In this document: positions 15,064 through 23,727 of the stretch, piece after piece
Position numbering within the stretch: position 1 is the stretch's first letter
Layout: every line of letters starts with the position of its first letter
NCBI GenBank assembly: GCA_043817405.1
Contig: JBDRGV010000051.1
Location: 1-64,000, forward strand
Direction of reading: 5' to 3'
DNA length: 64,000 bases
Source of the DNA: GCA-2686295 sp043817405
Lineage (GTDB): Archaea; Nanobdellota; Nanobdellia; Woesearchaeales; GCA-2686295
Made by a program: the position numbers and the translations under genes
The notes under the pieces: model-generated
The model's database searches: none
What the model was told of the DNA's origin: nothing
What the model saw: only the letters and a program-made list of their open reading frames with translations

Positions 15064-15924
15064 CTATTTCTTTTTTTCAGTTTCTTCTAAAGTTTCTTCT
15101 TCAATAACTGCTTCTTTCTTCTTCTCTTTTTTCTCCTCTTTGATTTTCTTCTTTATGGCTTCTGCTTCTTCGTTAATATAACCGTGTTTCTGAGCAAAGA
15201 AAGGCAGCAGGAAGAATCTGTTGCCAAACCAAAGGATTAAGCCTACAAATATTGCTACTAAAGCATATGGCATGAATTGCAAGTAAAACATGGCCAGTTC
15301 ATCAGACATTAGTTCGATTGATTTCAGAAGAATTGCTTTAGGATCAATGTCTATCGGAAAATTCAAGTATTTTACAAAATCAACTTTGGCCATTACACCC
15401 AGTAAAAAATCGCTTTTGAACAAAAAGTATGGAATAATAAATAGTATGGGCACAAGGGTCAATAGTTTCTTTGACAAATAATCTATTGTTAAAACCAAAT
15501 CATTGTTTACAAAGAATAAAACCAGTAGAAGTGCAAATAAAAAGTTCAGAATTTGTAGTTTCAGAATAGGATGCTCTTTTTGTTTTTCTTCCAGAAAAGC
15601 CTGCCCTTCATCAATGCTTTCATTATAATTTTTTTCAATGGATGGTGTTAAATCCTCAGTAATTCTTTGGATTTGCGACTCTATTACATCTTCAGGCAAA
15701 TCACCCAATTCCTGCTCCACATAGTCTCTCGCGGTTTCAGAAACAACACCAGTCATATTAGTGCTTATGGCATTTCCTCTGGTTTCAAAATAATCAAGAG
15801 TTATGCGCATCATTCCAATTCCAACGATGGAAATGACCACAAAGCCCAAAGCCAACCACAGAACAAGATTTATCGCTTTATTATATTTGTTAAGCCTCTT
15901 AGCTCTATACTGGCGTATATTCAT
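15064..15924 (-). CDS. Integral membrane protein, charged C-terminus
   Basis: 286 residues. One hydrophobic helix lies near 18-40, then an extracellular-looking helical region of about 75 residues. Further hydrophobic segments follow at about 130-150, 157-177 and 215-240. The last 40 residues are almost only Lys and Glu. No domain is recognised. It is preceded by a TATA-like ATAGTATACTCC region and is followed by the SufE-like gene 31 bases downstream. Confidence 0.6.
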   Translation of the reverse strand: MNIRQYRAKRLNKYNKAINLVLWLALGFVVISIVGIGMMRITLDYFETRGNAISTNMTGVVSETARDYVEQELGDLPEDVIESQIQRITEDLTPSIEKNYNESIDEGQAFLEEKQKEHPILKLQILNFLFALLLVLFFVNNDLVLTIDYLSKKLLTLVPILFIIPYFLFKSDFLLGVMAKVDFVKYLNFPIDIDPKAILLKSIELMSDELAMFYLQFMPYALVAIFVGLILWFGNRFFLLPFFAQKHGYINEEAEAIKKKIKEEKKEKKKEAVIEEETLEETEKKK

Positions 15925-15990
15925 TAGTTAAAACTATGGAGTATACTATAAAAAACTTTGTCGACACTTAAAAAAGAGTAATGATTACAA

Positions 15991-17019
15991 TTAAAAGATA
16001 CATTGCAAAAAAGAAGGATGATTTTCTCTTTTAACACTATCATAACAAGAATTTTTTTTACTTTTATCTTGATTTAAATCACAAATAGAATTATCGTCTA
16101 ATGCAACAGCAACGTTTTTGTAGCAGTAAGACATTTTAAAATCAGACGGAATTCCTTTTTTATTCTCACAAATTGAAGTATCACCTGTTCCAACTGCTGA
16201 AGCAATATAACATCTTTCTTTACCAAGAGCAAATTCAATTTTGTCACAAGTGCTTAAATCAAATGTTTGCTTGCCAACCGCTTCATAACAATAATCTTTG
16301 TTACCTTTAATCATGTCGCAAATAGTCGCATCTTTATTTACATTTGCACTCGTGCCAAAACATCTGTCTTTAAGATCTTCATTTTGAACTTCTTCACAAA
16401 TAGCCAGGTCTCCCTTTGCACCACCTATTTCAGATAAACAGTAATCTTTCTCTTCCAATCTATCAATAAAATTGCAAATTGACTCATTATTTTGTTTGAT
16501 GGCTATTTCTGAAAAACATATGGTGCCATACACATCTGCCTTTTCGCAAAGTGACAAATCAGAAGTTACAGAACCAAGAGTTGCATAACATTGACTTTTT
16601 TGAGCTTTATTTGTTTTCTCTTCACAATCACCCAAATAATGTAGACTTAATATTTGTGGAGAACAACCTCTATAACCACCCCATGCAGGATCTATACTTA
16701 CTACTCCGCCAATTTCATTGCATTTTGTTTCATCAACATCTTTATAGACAATGCTTACTCCACCAGCATCAGGACAAACATCAGAGCAAGAATATTGTTC
16801 AATTAGTGTCAATCCATTTTTATCATACATCCCTAATGTTTTTGGATATCTTAATGGATTAATTTTTTCATTATTAGGATGCACATTAATTTCTCTTAAT
16901 TGTTCTTGTTCTGCAATAATGTCTTCATCTGTAAGGATTTTATTAGAATTGACTGTTTGACATCCCATCAACAATAACAATAACAAAATAGAAATTAAAA
17001 ATAAAATTCTTTTATCCAT
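15991..17019 (-). CDS. Lipoprotein with cysteine-rich tandem repeats
   Basis: 342 residues. A lipobox (LLLLLLMGC) places a lipidated Cys at 19. From about residue 130 to the end, six to eight imperfect repeats of 30-40 residues occur. Each has a Cys-centred SxCD/E segment followed by a Cys-Tyr or Cys-Phe (DLSTCDKI...RCYIASA, TSICENK...SYCYKNVA, NSICDLN...NSCYDSV). Paired cysteines suggest disulfide-stabilised helical hairpins on the cell surface. A role in adhesion or capping is possible but unproven. Confidence 0.65.
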   Translation of the reverse strand: MDKRILFLISILLLLLLMGCQTVNSNKILTDEDIIAEQEQLREINVHPNNEKINPLRYPKTLGMYDKNGLTLIEQYSCSDVCPDAGGVSIVYKDVDETKCNEIGGVVSIDPAWGGYRGCSPQILSLHYLGDCEEKTNKAQKSQCYATLGSVTSDLSLCEKADVYGTICFSEIAIKQNNESICNFIDRLEEKDYCLSEIGGAKGDLAICEEVQNEDLKDRCFGTSANVNKDATICDMIKGNKDYCYEAVGKQTFDLSTCDKIEFALGKERCYIASAVGTGDTSICENKKGIPSDFKMSYCYKNVAVALDDNSICDLNQDKSKKNSCYDSVKRENHPSFLQCIF

Positions 17020-17070
17020 AGTATAATCTAATTATACTATTATATAAAATTATCTAAAGCTTCAATTCAA

Positions 17071-17586
17071 TCAGAAGTCTTCCGGCTCGAAGTATTCCTT
17101 TGGATGTTTACAGCATGGACATTCTTTTGGAGGCTCTGTGCCTGTGTGTATGTGCCCGCATTTACTGCATTTCCACTTTATTGGCTTGTCTCGCTTGAAA
17201 ACGGTTCCTTTTCTAACCATTTCCAGAAGTCTTTTGTATCTTTCTTCATGTACTTTTTCAACAATACCTATGGTTGTGAATAGTCTTGCAGCTTCAACAT
17301 TTCCTTCTGCTTTTGCTTCCTTAGCAAATGTTGGATACATGTCGGTTGTTTCATAATGCTCGCCTTCCATGGCTGCTTTTAGATTGTTTTCTGTGTTGCT
17401 TATTCCCTTTAGAAGCTTGAATTCTTCTTTAGCATGCTGGAATTCATTCACTGCAGTCTCTTCGAAGATTTTAGCGATGTAATGATAGCCTTCTTTTCTA
17501 GCTATTTTTGCAAAGTAATCATATTTGTTTCTAGCCATGCTCTCGCCGGCAAAAGCAGCGTTTAAATTATCCTCAGTTTTAGTCAT
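17071..17586 (-). CDS. Rubrerythrin
   Basis: Rubrerythrins reduce hydrogen peroxide in anaerobes. The N-terminal four-helix ferritin-like domain has the di-iron ligands in GESMARNKYDYFA, EETAVNEFQHAKEE and EGEHYET...EKVHEERY. The C-terminal rubredoxin domain has two CxxC pairs, KCSKCGHIHTG and CPCCKHPKEYFEP. I chose the ATG at 17586, giving 171 residues, because GAGGTG stands just upstream. A TTG five codons earlier is less likely. A TATA-like TTAAATAC (reverse) is at about 17618. Confidence 0.92.
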   Translation of the reverse strand: MTKTEDNLNAAFAGESMARNKYDYFAKIARKEGYHYIAKIFEETAVNEFQHAKEEFKLLKGISNTENNLKAAMEGEHYETTDMYPTFAKEAKAEGNVEAARLFTTIGIVEKVHEERYKRLLEMVRKGTVFKRDKPIKWKCSKCGHIHTGTEPPKECPCCKHPKEYFEPEDF

Positions 17587-17673
17587 AATTATGCACCTCA
17601 ATGTTCGTTAATAAGAACTAGTATTTAAGAATTATGAAAAGTTTATATATTAAAATCAATTCCTAGTTCTACA
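17587..17673. promoter_or_regulatory. Divergent promoter region, rubrerythrin and 17674 gene
   Basis: The 87 bases carry two back-to-back TATA elements: TTAAATAC-like on the reverse strand for rubrerythrin, and GTTTATATATTA on the + strand centred near 17647. The latter is about 26 bases before ATG 17674, so that gene should be leaderless. Rubrerythrin instead has a short leader with GAGGTG. Confidence 0.55.
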
Positions 17674-18057
17674 ATGACACTAACTATCGATGATTTTGTA
17701 AATCCATTATTTGATAAAACAACTCCCAGAAGACATTACATTCCTGCAAGGGAAGAAATTTATCATCTTCTTGAAGACGACGATTTCATGAATGAGGAAG
17801 AAGCTATGATGATGGGAGAAAGCGAACCTCAATTCAAAGAGAAAAAAGAACTCGCTATTGAAGGAGTTACAGTTACTGATAATTTCAATCAAGTTGGATA
17901 TACTTATTGTTTGCTCGATGGAATGTTGTTTGTTAATTATTGGAATAAGAAGGAAGAGAAGAATGTTCGTTTAATTGAGAAGCCAATTAAAACATATGAA
18001 GATTTTGATAAATGTCTTAAAGCTGCAGATAGAAAGATAATGAAAAAATATCGTTAA
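17674..18057 (+). CDS. Hypothetical acidic protein, 127 residues
   Basis: A soluble protein starting MTLTIDDFVNPLFDK, with an acidic stretch (EDDDFMNEEEAMMMGES) near residues 32-48 and a beta-rich second half with GYTYCLLDGMLFVNYW. No domain recognised. Its leaderless-type promoter sits between it and rubrerythrin, so the two may respond to common signals. Its stop lies four bases from the convergent metallophosphoesterase gene. Confidence 0.55.
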   Translation: MTLTIDDFVNPLFDKTTPRRHYIPAREEIYHLLEDDDFMNEEEAMMMGESEPQFKEKKELAIEGVTVTDNFNQVGYTYCLLDGMLFVNYWNKKEEKNVRLIEKPIKTYEDFDKCLKAADRKIMKKYR

Positions 18058-18061
18058 AAAA

Positions 18062-19012
18062 TTAAATCACAATTCTCTCGGCTTCTTTTGGATTGTAAAC
18101 GTCAAATACAATCATTGCCAAGTTCTTACTGAAGTTATCGTTTCCAGGCGCCATGCAGAGTGTTTTGCCAATGTGATCTTTGAACTCTCCAGAAATATCA
18201 ACTGTTTCATGGATGTGACCGTGTAAAGTTAAGTATGGTTGATGGTTTTCTATGAAAGAACGTAGGGCTATACTTCCAACATGCTGCGTGTTAGGATTAA
18301 AGAATTTTCCATTTGGTTTCATGGCCATTGTTTCTATAATGGTTTCCTCTTCCAATCTTCTGGAAGGACTGGCATAAACATAATCAAGATAGGTGTTGTC
18401 AGGTGGCGTGTGAACAACGTATATTGTTTTCTCAGGATTAGTTGTGAATACTCTTTTTTCCAAGTCTTTCTGTATGGAACTTCTTTTTTCTGTTTTTTCA
18501 GAGAATGTGAATCTGCGCCAACCATTATTTGTGCTTTTAACACCATTCAATCTATAATTACTATTTTTTCGTTGATCATATCTTTCTTCAAGGTTTTTTG
18601 GAACATTACTGAAATCATATTTCTCCCAATCTTTGATTCCAAAAGGAGATATGGGAACATATGAATAACCAGCTATATCAAAATCATTGTTTAGTTTCAA
18701 TCTCTTTCCATGAATCATTTCAAAAAGATCTTTTCGTTCTTCAAGAATTGGCAGGTTCACTTTGCAATCATCGTTTCCCATGAGAAATAATTTTGTATTG
18801 GGAAGGTTTTTCTTTAAAGGAAGCAGTAATTCTGGTAAACGATTTCTTAAAAAATCAGCTTGACCTTCAATAAATTTATCTCTGGGAAAACGCTTGGGAG
18901 CTATGTCGCCTCCTATAATTACTAACTCTGCTTTATTGGAAATAGCATAGTCAACTAATTTATTATATTGTAATTCATTCCCGTGAATATCAGAAGTGTA
19001 AATGGTTAACAT
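18062..19012 (-). CDS. Calcineurin-like metallophosphoesterase
   Basis: The 316 residues contain the ordered metal-binding motifs of the family: SDIHGN (Asp8 and His10), IIGGDIAP, LFLMGNDDC (GNHD-like with Asp for His), THTPP-type VHTPPDN and LHGHIHETVDISG near the C-terminus. The fold is clear but the substrate could be a nucleotide, nucleic acid or protein. It stands alone between convergent and divergent neighbours. Confidence 0.82.
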   Translation of the reverse strand: MLTIYTSDIHGNELQYNKLVDYAISNKAELVIIGGDIAPKRFPRDKFIEGQADFLRNRLPELLLPLKKNLPNTKLFLMGNDDCKVNLPILEERKDLFEMIHGKRLKLNNDFDIAGYSYVPISPFGIKDWEKYDFSNVPKNLEERYDQRKNSNYRLNGVKSTNNGWRRFTFSEKTEKRSSIQKDLEKRVFTTNPEKTIYVVHTPPDNTYLDYVYASPSRRLEEETIIETMAMKPNGKFFNPNTQHVGSIALRSFIENHQPYLTLHGHIHETVDISGEFKDHIGKTLCMAPGNDNFSKNLAMIVFDVYNPKEAERIVI

Positions 19013-19048
19013 GATATAAGGGAATAAAAAAGATTATTTAAAAGTTGT

Positions 19049-19345
19049 TTAATTCACAAACTTCATGGTTTGTTTGACTTTTAATTTATCTGCCACTACC
19101 ATTATTCCTGCGACTATAAATGTGGTGACTGTTATGATTAATCCAAGTAGCAAATCTGAAACAATGTTATCACCTATCAAAAAAAGTTCTCCGTGCCACC
19201 AATGATCTACAACTCCAAATATTGCTCCTCCGAGTAATAATTGGTTTAACCATGAATGGTATTTGCTTGTATTCCAAGAAGGAATTTTCTTTCTTAAAAA
19301 ATAATGTATTATTGCCGCGGTTGTTGGTACTGCATAACAAGTCAT
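19049..19345 (-). CDS. Small membrane protein, 98 residues
   Basis: I start at ATG 19345 because GGAGATG lies directly before it. A longer frame would add 24 polar residues. The protein begins MTCYAVPTTAAIIHYFLRKK and has hydrophobic stretches near 34-48 and 60-84. The polar loop contains DHWWHGELF. Function unknown. A membrane-embedded His/Trp cluster could bind metal, but this is speculation. Confidence 0.55.
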   Translation of the reverse strand: MTCYAVPTTAAIIHYFLRKKIPSWNTSKYHSWLNQLLLGGAIFGVVDHWWHGELFLIGDNIVSDLLLGLIITVTTFIVAGIMVVADKLKVKQTMKFVN

Positions 19346-19466
19346 ATTATCATCTCCATTAGTGTTTTGTAAATAAAATTTTTTCATAGTATTTAAAGAT
19401 TTTGTTTCAAAAAACACAATATTTATATATAAGTAATGAATATATATTCATAACTAGGTGATAAAC

Positions 19467-19628
19467 ATGCCAAATAAAGACGGAACAGGACCAGAAGGAA
19501 AAGGGCCAAAAACAGGTAGAGGAACGGGAAACTGCAAAGATGCAGAACCAGTTAAAAAAGGACCAGGACCTTGCGGTCAAGGATTAAAAAAAGGTCTAGG
19601 AAGAAGATTTGCAAATAGAGGTAACTAA
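19467..19628 (+). CDS. DUF5320-type small protein, 53 residues
   Basis: A glycine- and lysine-rich mini-protein opening MPNKDGTGPEGKGPKTG, the hallmark of the DUF5320 family, and closing with GPCGQGLKKGLGRRF. Two cysteines are present (GNCKD and GPCGQ). AGGTGA precedes the ATG, and a TATA region (TTTATATATAAG) lies near 19430. It is first in an operon with a longer paralogue, a DUF134 regulator and a CcdA-like membrane protein. The family often neighbours Fe-S or redox genes. Confidence 0.75.
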   Translation: MPNKDGTGPEGKGPKTGRGTGNCKDAEPVKKGPGPCGQGLKKGLGRRFANRGN

Positions 19629-19629
19629 A

Positions 19630-19947
19630 ATGCCAGGATATAATAGAAAAGGACCAAATGGAGACGGACCAAAAACAGGAAGAAGTAAAGGTTATTGCTC
19701 AAAGAAAACCCAATACAAAGTAGTTGAAGAAGAAACAATAGGTAGAGGTAGAGGAGGAGAAGGATTAAGGTTTAACAGAAGCGAAAGACCAAGAAACTAT
19801 TTCAATCGACAACGACAAAATGAAACAAGTAATGAAGATATTCCACAAGGAGAACTAGAAAATAGAATTGATGGACAAGGTTTAGGGCCATGTGGTCAAG
19901 GATTAAAACAACATTTAAGAAGAAGATTTGATTATAAAAACAAGTAA
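19630..19947 (+). CDS. DUF5320-type protein, longer paralogue
   Basis: 105 residues, opening MPGYNRKGPNGDGPKTGRSKG and closing GLGPCGQGLKQHLRRRF, nearly the same end as its upstream neighbour. The middle is extended by an Arg/Asn/Gln-rich linker. GAGGTAAC overlaps the preceding stop, so the two genes are translationally close (one base apart). It clearly arose by tandem duplication with an insertion. Function unknown. Confidence 0.7.
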   Translation: MPGYNRKGPNGDGPKTGRSKGYCSKKTQYKVVEEETIGRGRGGEGLRFNRSERPRNYFNRQRQNETSNEDIPQGELENRIDGQGLGPCGQGLKQHLRRRFDYKNK

Positions 19948-19970
19948 TAAAATAATTGAGAAATTTTAGA

Positions 19971-20276
19971 ATGCCAAGACCATGCAAAAGAAGGAGAGTT
20001 AGAGGACAACCGAGCTCTTCTTACTTCAAGCCAGCCGGAATAAGGAAAATTGATTTAGAAGAATTAACATTATTGGTTGATGAATTCGAAGCCATAAGAT
20101 TAAAAGACTTCGAAGGAATGGATCAAGAAAAAGCTGCAAAACAAATGGGTATCTCGCAGCCAACATTTCACAGATTAATTTTATCTGCCAGAAAAAAAAT
20201 AGCAGATGCAATTGTTAATGGAAAAGCTATAAAAATAGAAGGCGGTAACTATAAACTAGAAAACAATGAACGATAA
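19971..20276 (+). CDS. DUF134-type DNA-binding protein
   Basis: 101 residues, starting MPRPCKRRRVRGQPSSSYFKP, the conserved opening of DUF134. It has a sigma-region-4-like helix-turn-helix (MDQEKAAKQMGISQPTFHRLI) near residues 50-70. ATG 19971 is chosen because the conserved opening starts there; a TTG upstream is unlikely. It overlaps the membrane-protein gene by 11 bases and probably regulates this operon. Confidence 0.75.
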   Translation: MPRPCKRRRVRGQPSSSYFKPAGIRKIDLEELTLLVDEFEAIRLKDFEGMDQEKAAKQMGISQPTFHRLILSARKKIADAIVNGKAIKIEGGNYKLENNER

Positions 20277-21093
20277 GTACAAAAAACTAATAATCCTTGG
20301 AATTACAGCAATAATAGTTATTCTTTCATACATTTTCCTACGAAAAGTTGACCCTTTTTTATTAACAGAATTTGGAAACAATTTACCACTTCCTTTATTT
20401 ACTATTATAATTGCAGTAGTTGATGGATTTAATCCGTGCAATCTGTTCATTCTTACAATGCTTCTAAGTTTGATATTAACTGAGTCTCAATCAAGAAAAA
20501 GAACCTTTGCAGTTGGTTATAGTTTCATAATGGTTGTTTACATATTCTACTTTTTGTTCATGGCTGCATGGCTAAATGTGTTCAAATATGTGGGCTTCAT
20601 AACACCGCTAAGAATCACAATTGCTTTATTAGCAATAATAGCAGGGCTGATAAACGTCAAAGAACTGTTCTTTTACAGACAAGGTATAACTTTAATGGTT
20701 CAAGATAAATTTGTAGGACCTTTAAAAGAAAGAATACAAAAAGTCGCTGAAATAATAAAAAAAGGATCAATACCAACACTTATCGGTGCATCAGTCATTC
20801 TTGCAATATTCTCTTCACTCGTTGAACTACCATGTACTGCAGGCTTTCCAATAATATACACAGGAATATTAACAGGACATTCAATAACAGGATTGGGTCA
20901 TTATCTGTATCTTGCCTTGTACAATCTATTCTATGTAACTCCATTACTAGTCATAGTAACTGTCTTTGGACTTACATTCAAAGGTAAGCAAATAAAGAAA
21001 GAAACCATGGCTTTGATAAAATTCATAGGTGGAACAATCATGCTACTTCTAGGAATAGTTCTTCTATTTAACCCAGGAATAATTGGTGTATAG
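20266..21093 (+). CDS. CcdA/DsbD-like membrane thiol-redox protein
   Basis: 275 residues with about seven membrane segments. Two cysteine motifs sit in helices, DGFNPCNLFILTML (near residue 58) and VELPCTAGFP (near residue 190). This is the arrangement by which CcdA/DsbD pass electrons from thioredoxin across the membrane. The two DUF5320 proteins upstream contain cysteines, so a redox or Fe-S role for the operon is plausible. It is followed by a short AT-rich convergent gap. Confidence 0.75.
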   Translation: MNDKYKKLIILGITAIIVILSYIFLRKVDPFLLTEFGNNLPLPLFTIIIAVVDGFNPCNLFILTMLLSLILTESQSRKRTFAVGYSFIMVVYIFYFLFMAAWLNVFKYVGFITPLRITIALLAIIAGLINVKELFFYRQGITLMVQDKFVGPLKERIQKVAEIIKKGSIPTLIGASVILAIFSSLVELPCTAGFPIIYTGILTGHSITGLGHYLYLALYNLFYVTPLLVIVTVFGLTFKGKQIKKETMALIKFIGGTIMLLLGIVLLFNPGIIGV

Positions 21094-21118
21094 AAAAAAA
21101 TAAAAAAAATTAAATTAT

Positions 21119-21661
21119 TTATTCTTCAACTACAGGTTCTTCAAAGTTTTCTTTGTACATAAATCTGTACCATGGTTTCTTCTCAACCATGTTTCCTTCA
21201 CCATCCATTTCGAATTTCTGAGTGGCTGTTCCTTTGATAAAGCCTAAGAATTTTACAGGTTCTTTTGCTTTTAGTTTTACAGCTCCTGTTTCTTCATTAA
21301 CATCTACGATTTCAAGACCTTCCATTTTAGCTAATCTTTCTTGGTACATTTCTTGGAATCGATCAATGTTTTGCTGCAGTCTCTGCTGTGCATTTTCGTT
21401 TTCAACGTTTCCTAGAGCGTTTTCCAAACCAGTTTGAAGTTTTTCTTGGTTTTGCACTTTTAATTGCTCACCAGTACCATCTTGAAGCTGAGTTTGCTCT
21501 TGTTCTTGTTCCATTATAAGCATTGGTTCTCCTTCTCCAACGCCTTCTCCAGCACCTTCAGGAGCGCCTTCACCAGCACCAGTTACTTCAGGTTGACCTT
21601 GCGCTATAACAAATGAACTGACTAAAAATAACGCAACCAACATAATTAATATTTTTCTCAT
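21119..21661 (-). CDS. Secreted Glu/Gln-rich protein
   Basis: A signal peptide (MRKILIMLVALFLVSSFVIAQG) is followed by a region rich in Gly, Glu and Gln, then a helical stretch with LQQNIDRFQEMYQERLAKMEG and a small C-terminal beta region. I chose ATG 21661 because GGTGAT precedes it. A leaderless ATG at 21673, 26 bases from a TATATAAAGC box, would add four residues (MGDN). Function unknown. Confidence 0.6.
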   Translation of the reverse strand: MRKILIMLVALFLVSSFVIAQGQPEVTGAGEGAPEGAGEGVGEGEPMLIMEQEQEQTQLQDGTGEQLKVQNQEKLQTGLENALGNVENENAQQRLQQNIDRFQEMYQERLAKMEGLEIVDVNEETGAVKLKAKEPVKFLGFIKGTATQKFEMDGEGNMVEKKPWYRFMYKENFEEPVVEE

Positions 21662-21763
21662 ATTATCACCCATACTTAACATCGTTAAGCACAGTATATA
21701 AAGCTTGTGAAAAAGTTCATTTTCTTAGAAAAATTTTTATAGATTATGTGAGTAGAAGGTTAT

Positions 21764-22645
21764 ATGAGAGAGGTGACACATTTCTACTTAGCAGTTATAG
21801 GATTCATTATTTTGATTGCAAGTTCTGTTTCTTCAATATTCTTTCACAATCCACAATTCTATGTGTTCTTCTGCTTATCATCTGTTCTGGTTCTGGACTA
21901 TTTGGATTTCAGAATTAGAAAAAAGTCACTAATAAGTTTTTTCATGAAAAAAACACATCATTCAGCTGTAATGTTCTTCATAATAGCATCAATAGTCTTC
22001 GCAGTGGTTGTTGATTTATTATATGGAGTTGTGCTGTTTAAAATTTGGAGTTGGCCAAGCTACACAACAATTAATTGGGTCATACTATACACTCTCATAA
22101 ATTTTTTCTTCATAATCCTAGTCTATGAAACCTATATGATAACTCAACATTTTCTATCAAAGAACTTCATCCAAAAACATTATAGAAAAATATCTATTTC
22201 AAAAAACAACCATTTCAAAGCAACAATTGTATCGCTTAGCCTAATATTTCTATTTTTACCACTAGCTTATTTCTTCTTATTCGGAGAAAAACTTGGTGGA
22301 TTTGTAATGATTCTCCCATTCATAGGGCTATGGTTAATATGTGATTCAATATTATATCTTCATGGACAAACACCAATAGTGCAAAAGATAATGACCGGTG
22401 ATGGAAGGACCATTGCAGGAATATTAATAACCACTACTTTTCTGGTTTTAACCCATGAATTTGTCAATTCATTCTCATCCGAATGGGTTTATTTAAACAT
22501 CCCGTTCATGAATCTTCAGATTGGAAGCGTTCCAGTAATGGTAATAGTAGGTTGGATTCCTCTAGTGTTATTTTGTATTTCATTCTTAGACTTGACAAAA
22601 ATATTAGAAAAAGAAGTGTTTGATAAAAAGCGAATTAAAGAATAA
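21764..22645 (+). CDS. Polytopic membrane protein
   Basis: 293 residues with seven or eight hydrophobic segments spread over the whole length (about 5-27, 30-48, 65-90, 105-130, 160-180, 185-205, 220-240 and 255-275). No catalytic motif is recognisable. A TATA element (TTTTTATAGATT) about 28 bases upstream suggests a leaderless start. It is convergent with mnmH at its 3' end. Confidence 0.6.
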   Translation: MREVTHFYLAVIGFIILIASSVSSIFFHNPQFYVFFCLSSVLVLDYLDFRIRKKSLISFFMKKTHHSAVMFFIIASIVFAVVVDLLYGVVLFKIWSWPSYTTINWVILYTLINFFFIILVYETYMITQHFLSKNFIQKHYRKISISKNNHFKATIVSLSLIFLFLPLAYFFLFGEKLGGFVMILPFIGLWLICDSILYLHGQTPIVQKIMTGDGRTIAGILITTTFLVLTHEFVNSFSSEWVYLNIPFMNLQIGSVPVMVIVGWIPLVLFCISFLDLTKILEKEVFDKKRIKE

Positions 22646-22648
22646 AAA

Positions 22649-23644
22649 TCACAAGCGAAGATTCATTAATTCTTTAACAGCTTTATTCACATCATCATTA
22701 TTTACTTCTTTATGGTATTTAATATCTTGATTAGCATGATTGTATTTATCGTCGTAGTAGTTCAGAAGTAAGTATTCTGCAATGTACAGATAATCTTTCT
22801 TATCTACTTTCTCAGTTAGTTCTTCCACCACCTTACTACTTAGTTGAACTTTTAAGCTTGAGATTATCTCCTTGATTTTTTTATCTTCTCCATGTGTGAA
22901 GTAATCCCTGACTATTCTTTTAGCTCTGTTTTTAATTGAACAGGTTATTAGGATTGTTTTTGATTCTTGCATTGCTTTGAATAGTTTGTTTGGAACGTAG
23001 ATATTACCTATCTTTTTTGCTTCGCCTTCGATAAAGACAGTTTTTTCTTTCTTTAGTTTATTTAGTTGTTCCCAAAGTCTGCTCTCAAACATTTTTTGAG
23101 TTGTTGGTTTAAGTCCAATTGCTCCAAAGACTGAACTTCGATGTTTGGCTAAACCTTCTAGGTCTATGGATGGTTTTAGTTTTTTTATTAAATCTGTTTT
23201 ACCACAGCCAGCAAGACCTTGTAAAACGATGAGTTTGAATGGAGGACTTTGCTCTAGTTGATTTCTTATGTAAGCTCTAAAAGATTTGTAACCGCCTTTT
23301 AATTGGAAAACTTCATAGCCCAAAGACTCTATAAGTTCAGTTATTGTTTTAGATCTAATTCCGCCTCGCCAGCAATAAACAATGATTGTTTTCTTTTTGT
23401 TAATTTCTTTGTATTCATTTATGAAATCATTAACTTTGGACTTATAGATTGCAAAGCCTTTATCGAAAGCTTGCTCCTTGTTTTTTTTATAAAGAATCCC
23501 TATTTCCTTTCTTTCTTCATTTGTAAATATTGGAGAGTTAATTGATTCTGGAATATTATCTTCTTCAAACTCCTTAGGGGAGCGAGTATCTATGAAAACA
23601 GGGTTGAGTTTTATTGCTTTTTCTATTGAAATAACTTTAACCAT
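22649..23644 (-). CDS. mnmH: tRNA 2-selenouridine (2-geranylthiouridine) synthase
   Basis: MnmH replaces sulfur by selenium at the wobble uridine of some tRNAs through a geranylated intermediate. The N-terminal rhodanese domain carries Cys91 in VYCWRGGIRS. The P-loop domain carries GLAGCGKT (143-150) followed by DLEGLAKHRSSVFGAIG, all typical. Both domains are in one chain of 331 residues, as in bacteria. Many archaeal versions are split, so this form may have been acquired from bacteria, which is inference. No selenophosphate synthetase is seen here. Confidence 0.88.
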   Translation of the reverse strand: MVKVISIEKAIKLNPVFIDTRSPKEFEEDNIPESINSPIFTNEERKEIGILYKKNKEQAFDKGFAIYKSKVNDFINEYKEINKKKTIIVYCWRGGIRSKTITELIESLGYEVFQLKGGYKSFRAYIRNQLEQSPPFKLIVLQGLAGCGKTDLIKKLKPSIDLEGLAKHRSSVFGAIGLKPTTQKMFESRLWEQLNKLKKEKTVFIEGEAKKIGNIYVPNKLFKAMQESKTILITCSIKNRAKRIVRDYFTHGEDKKIKEIISSLKVQLSSKVVEELTEKVDKKDYLYIAEYLLLNYYDDKYNHANQDIKYHKEVNNDDVNKAVKELMNLRL

Positions 23645-23727
23645 AAGAAAAGAAAAGAATAAAGGGTTTATTAATGTTGGGGGATAAACATTTAAATAAT
23701 CAACCCAATTATCTATAATGAATTAAT

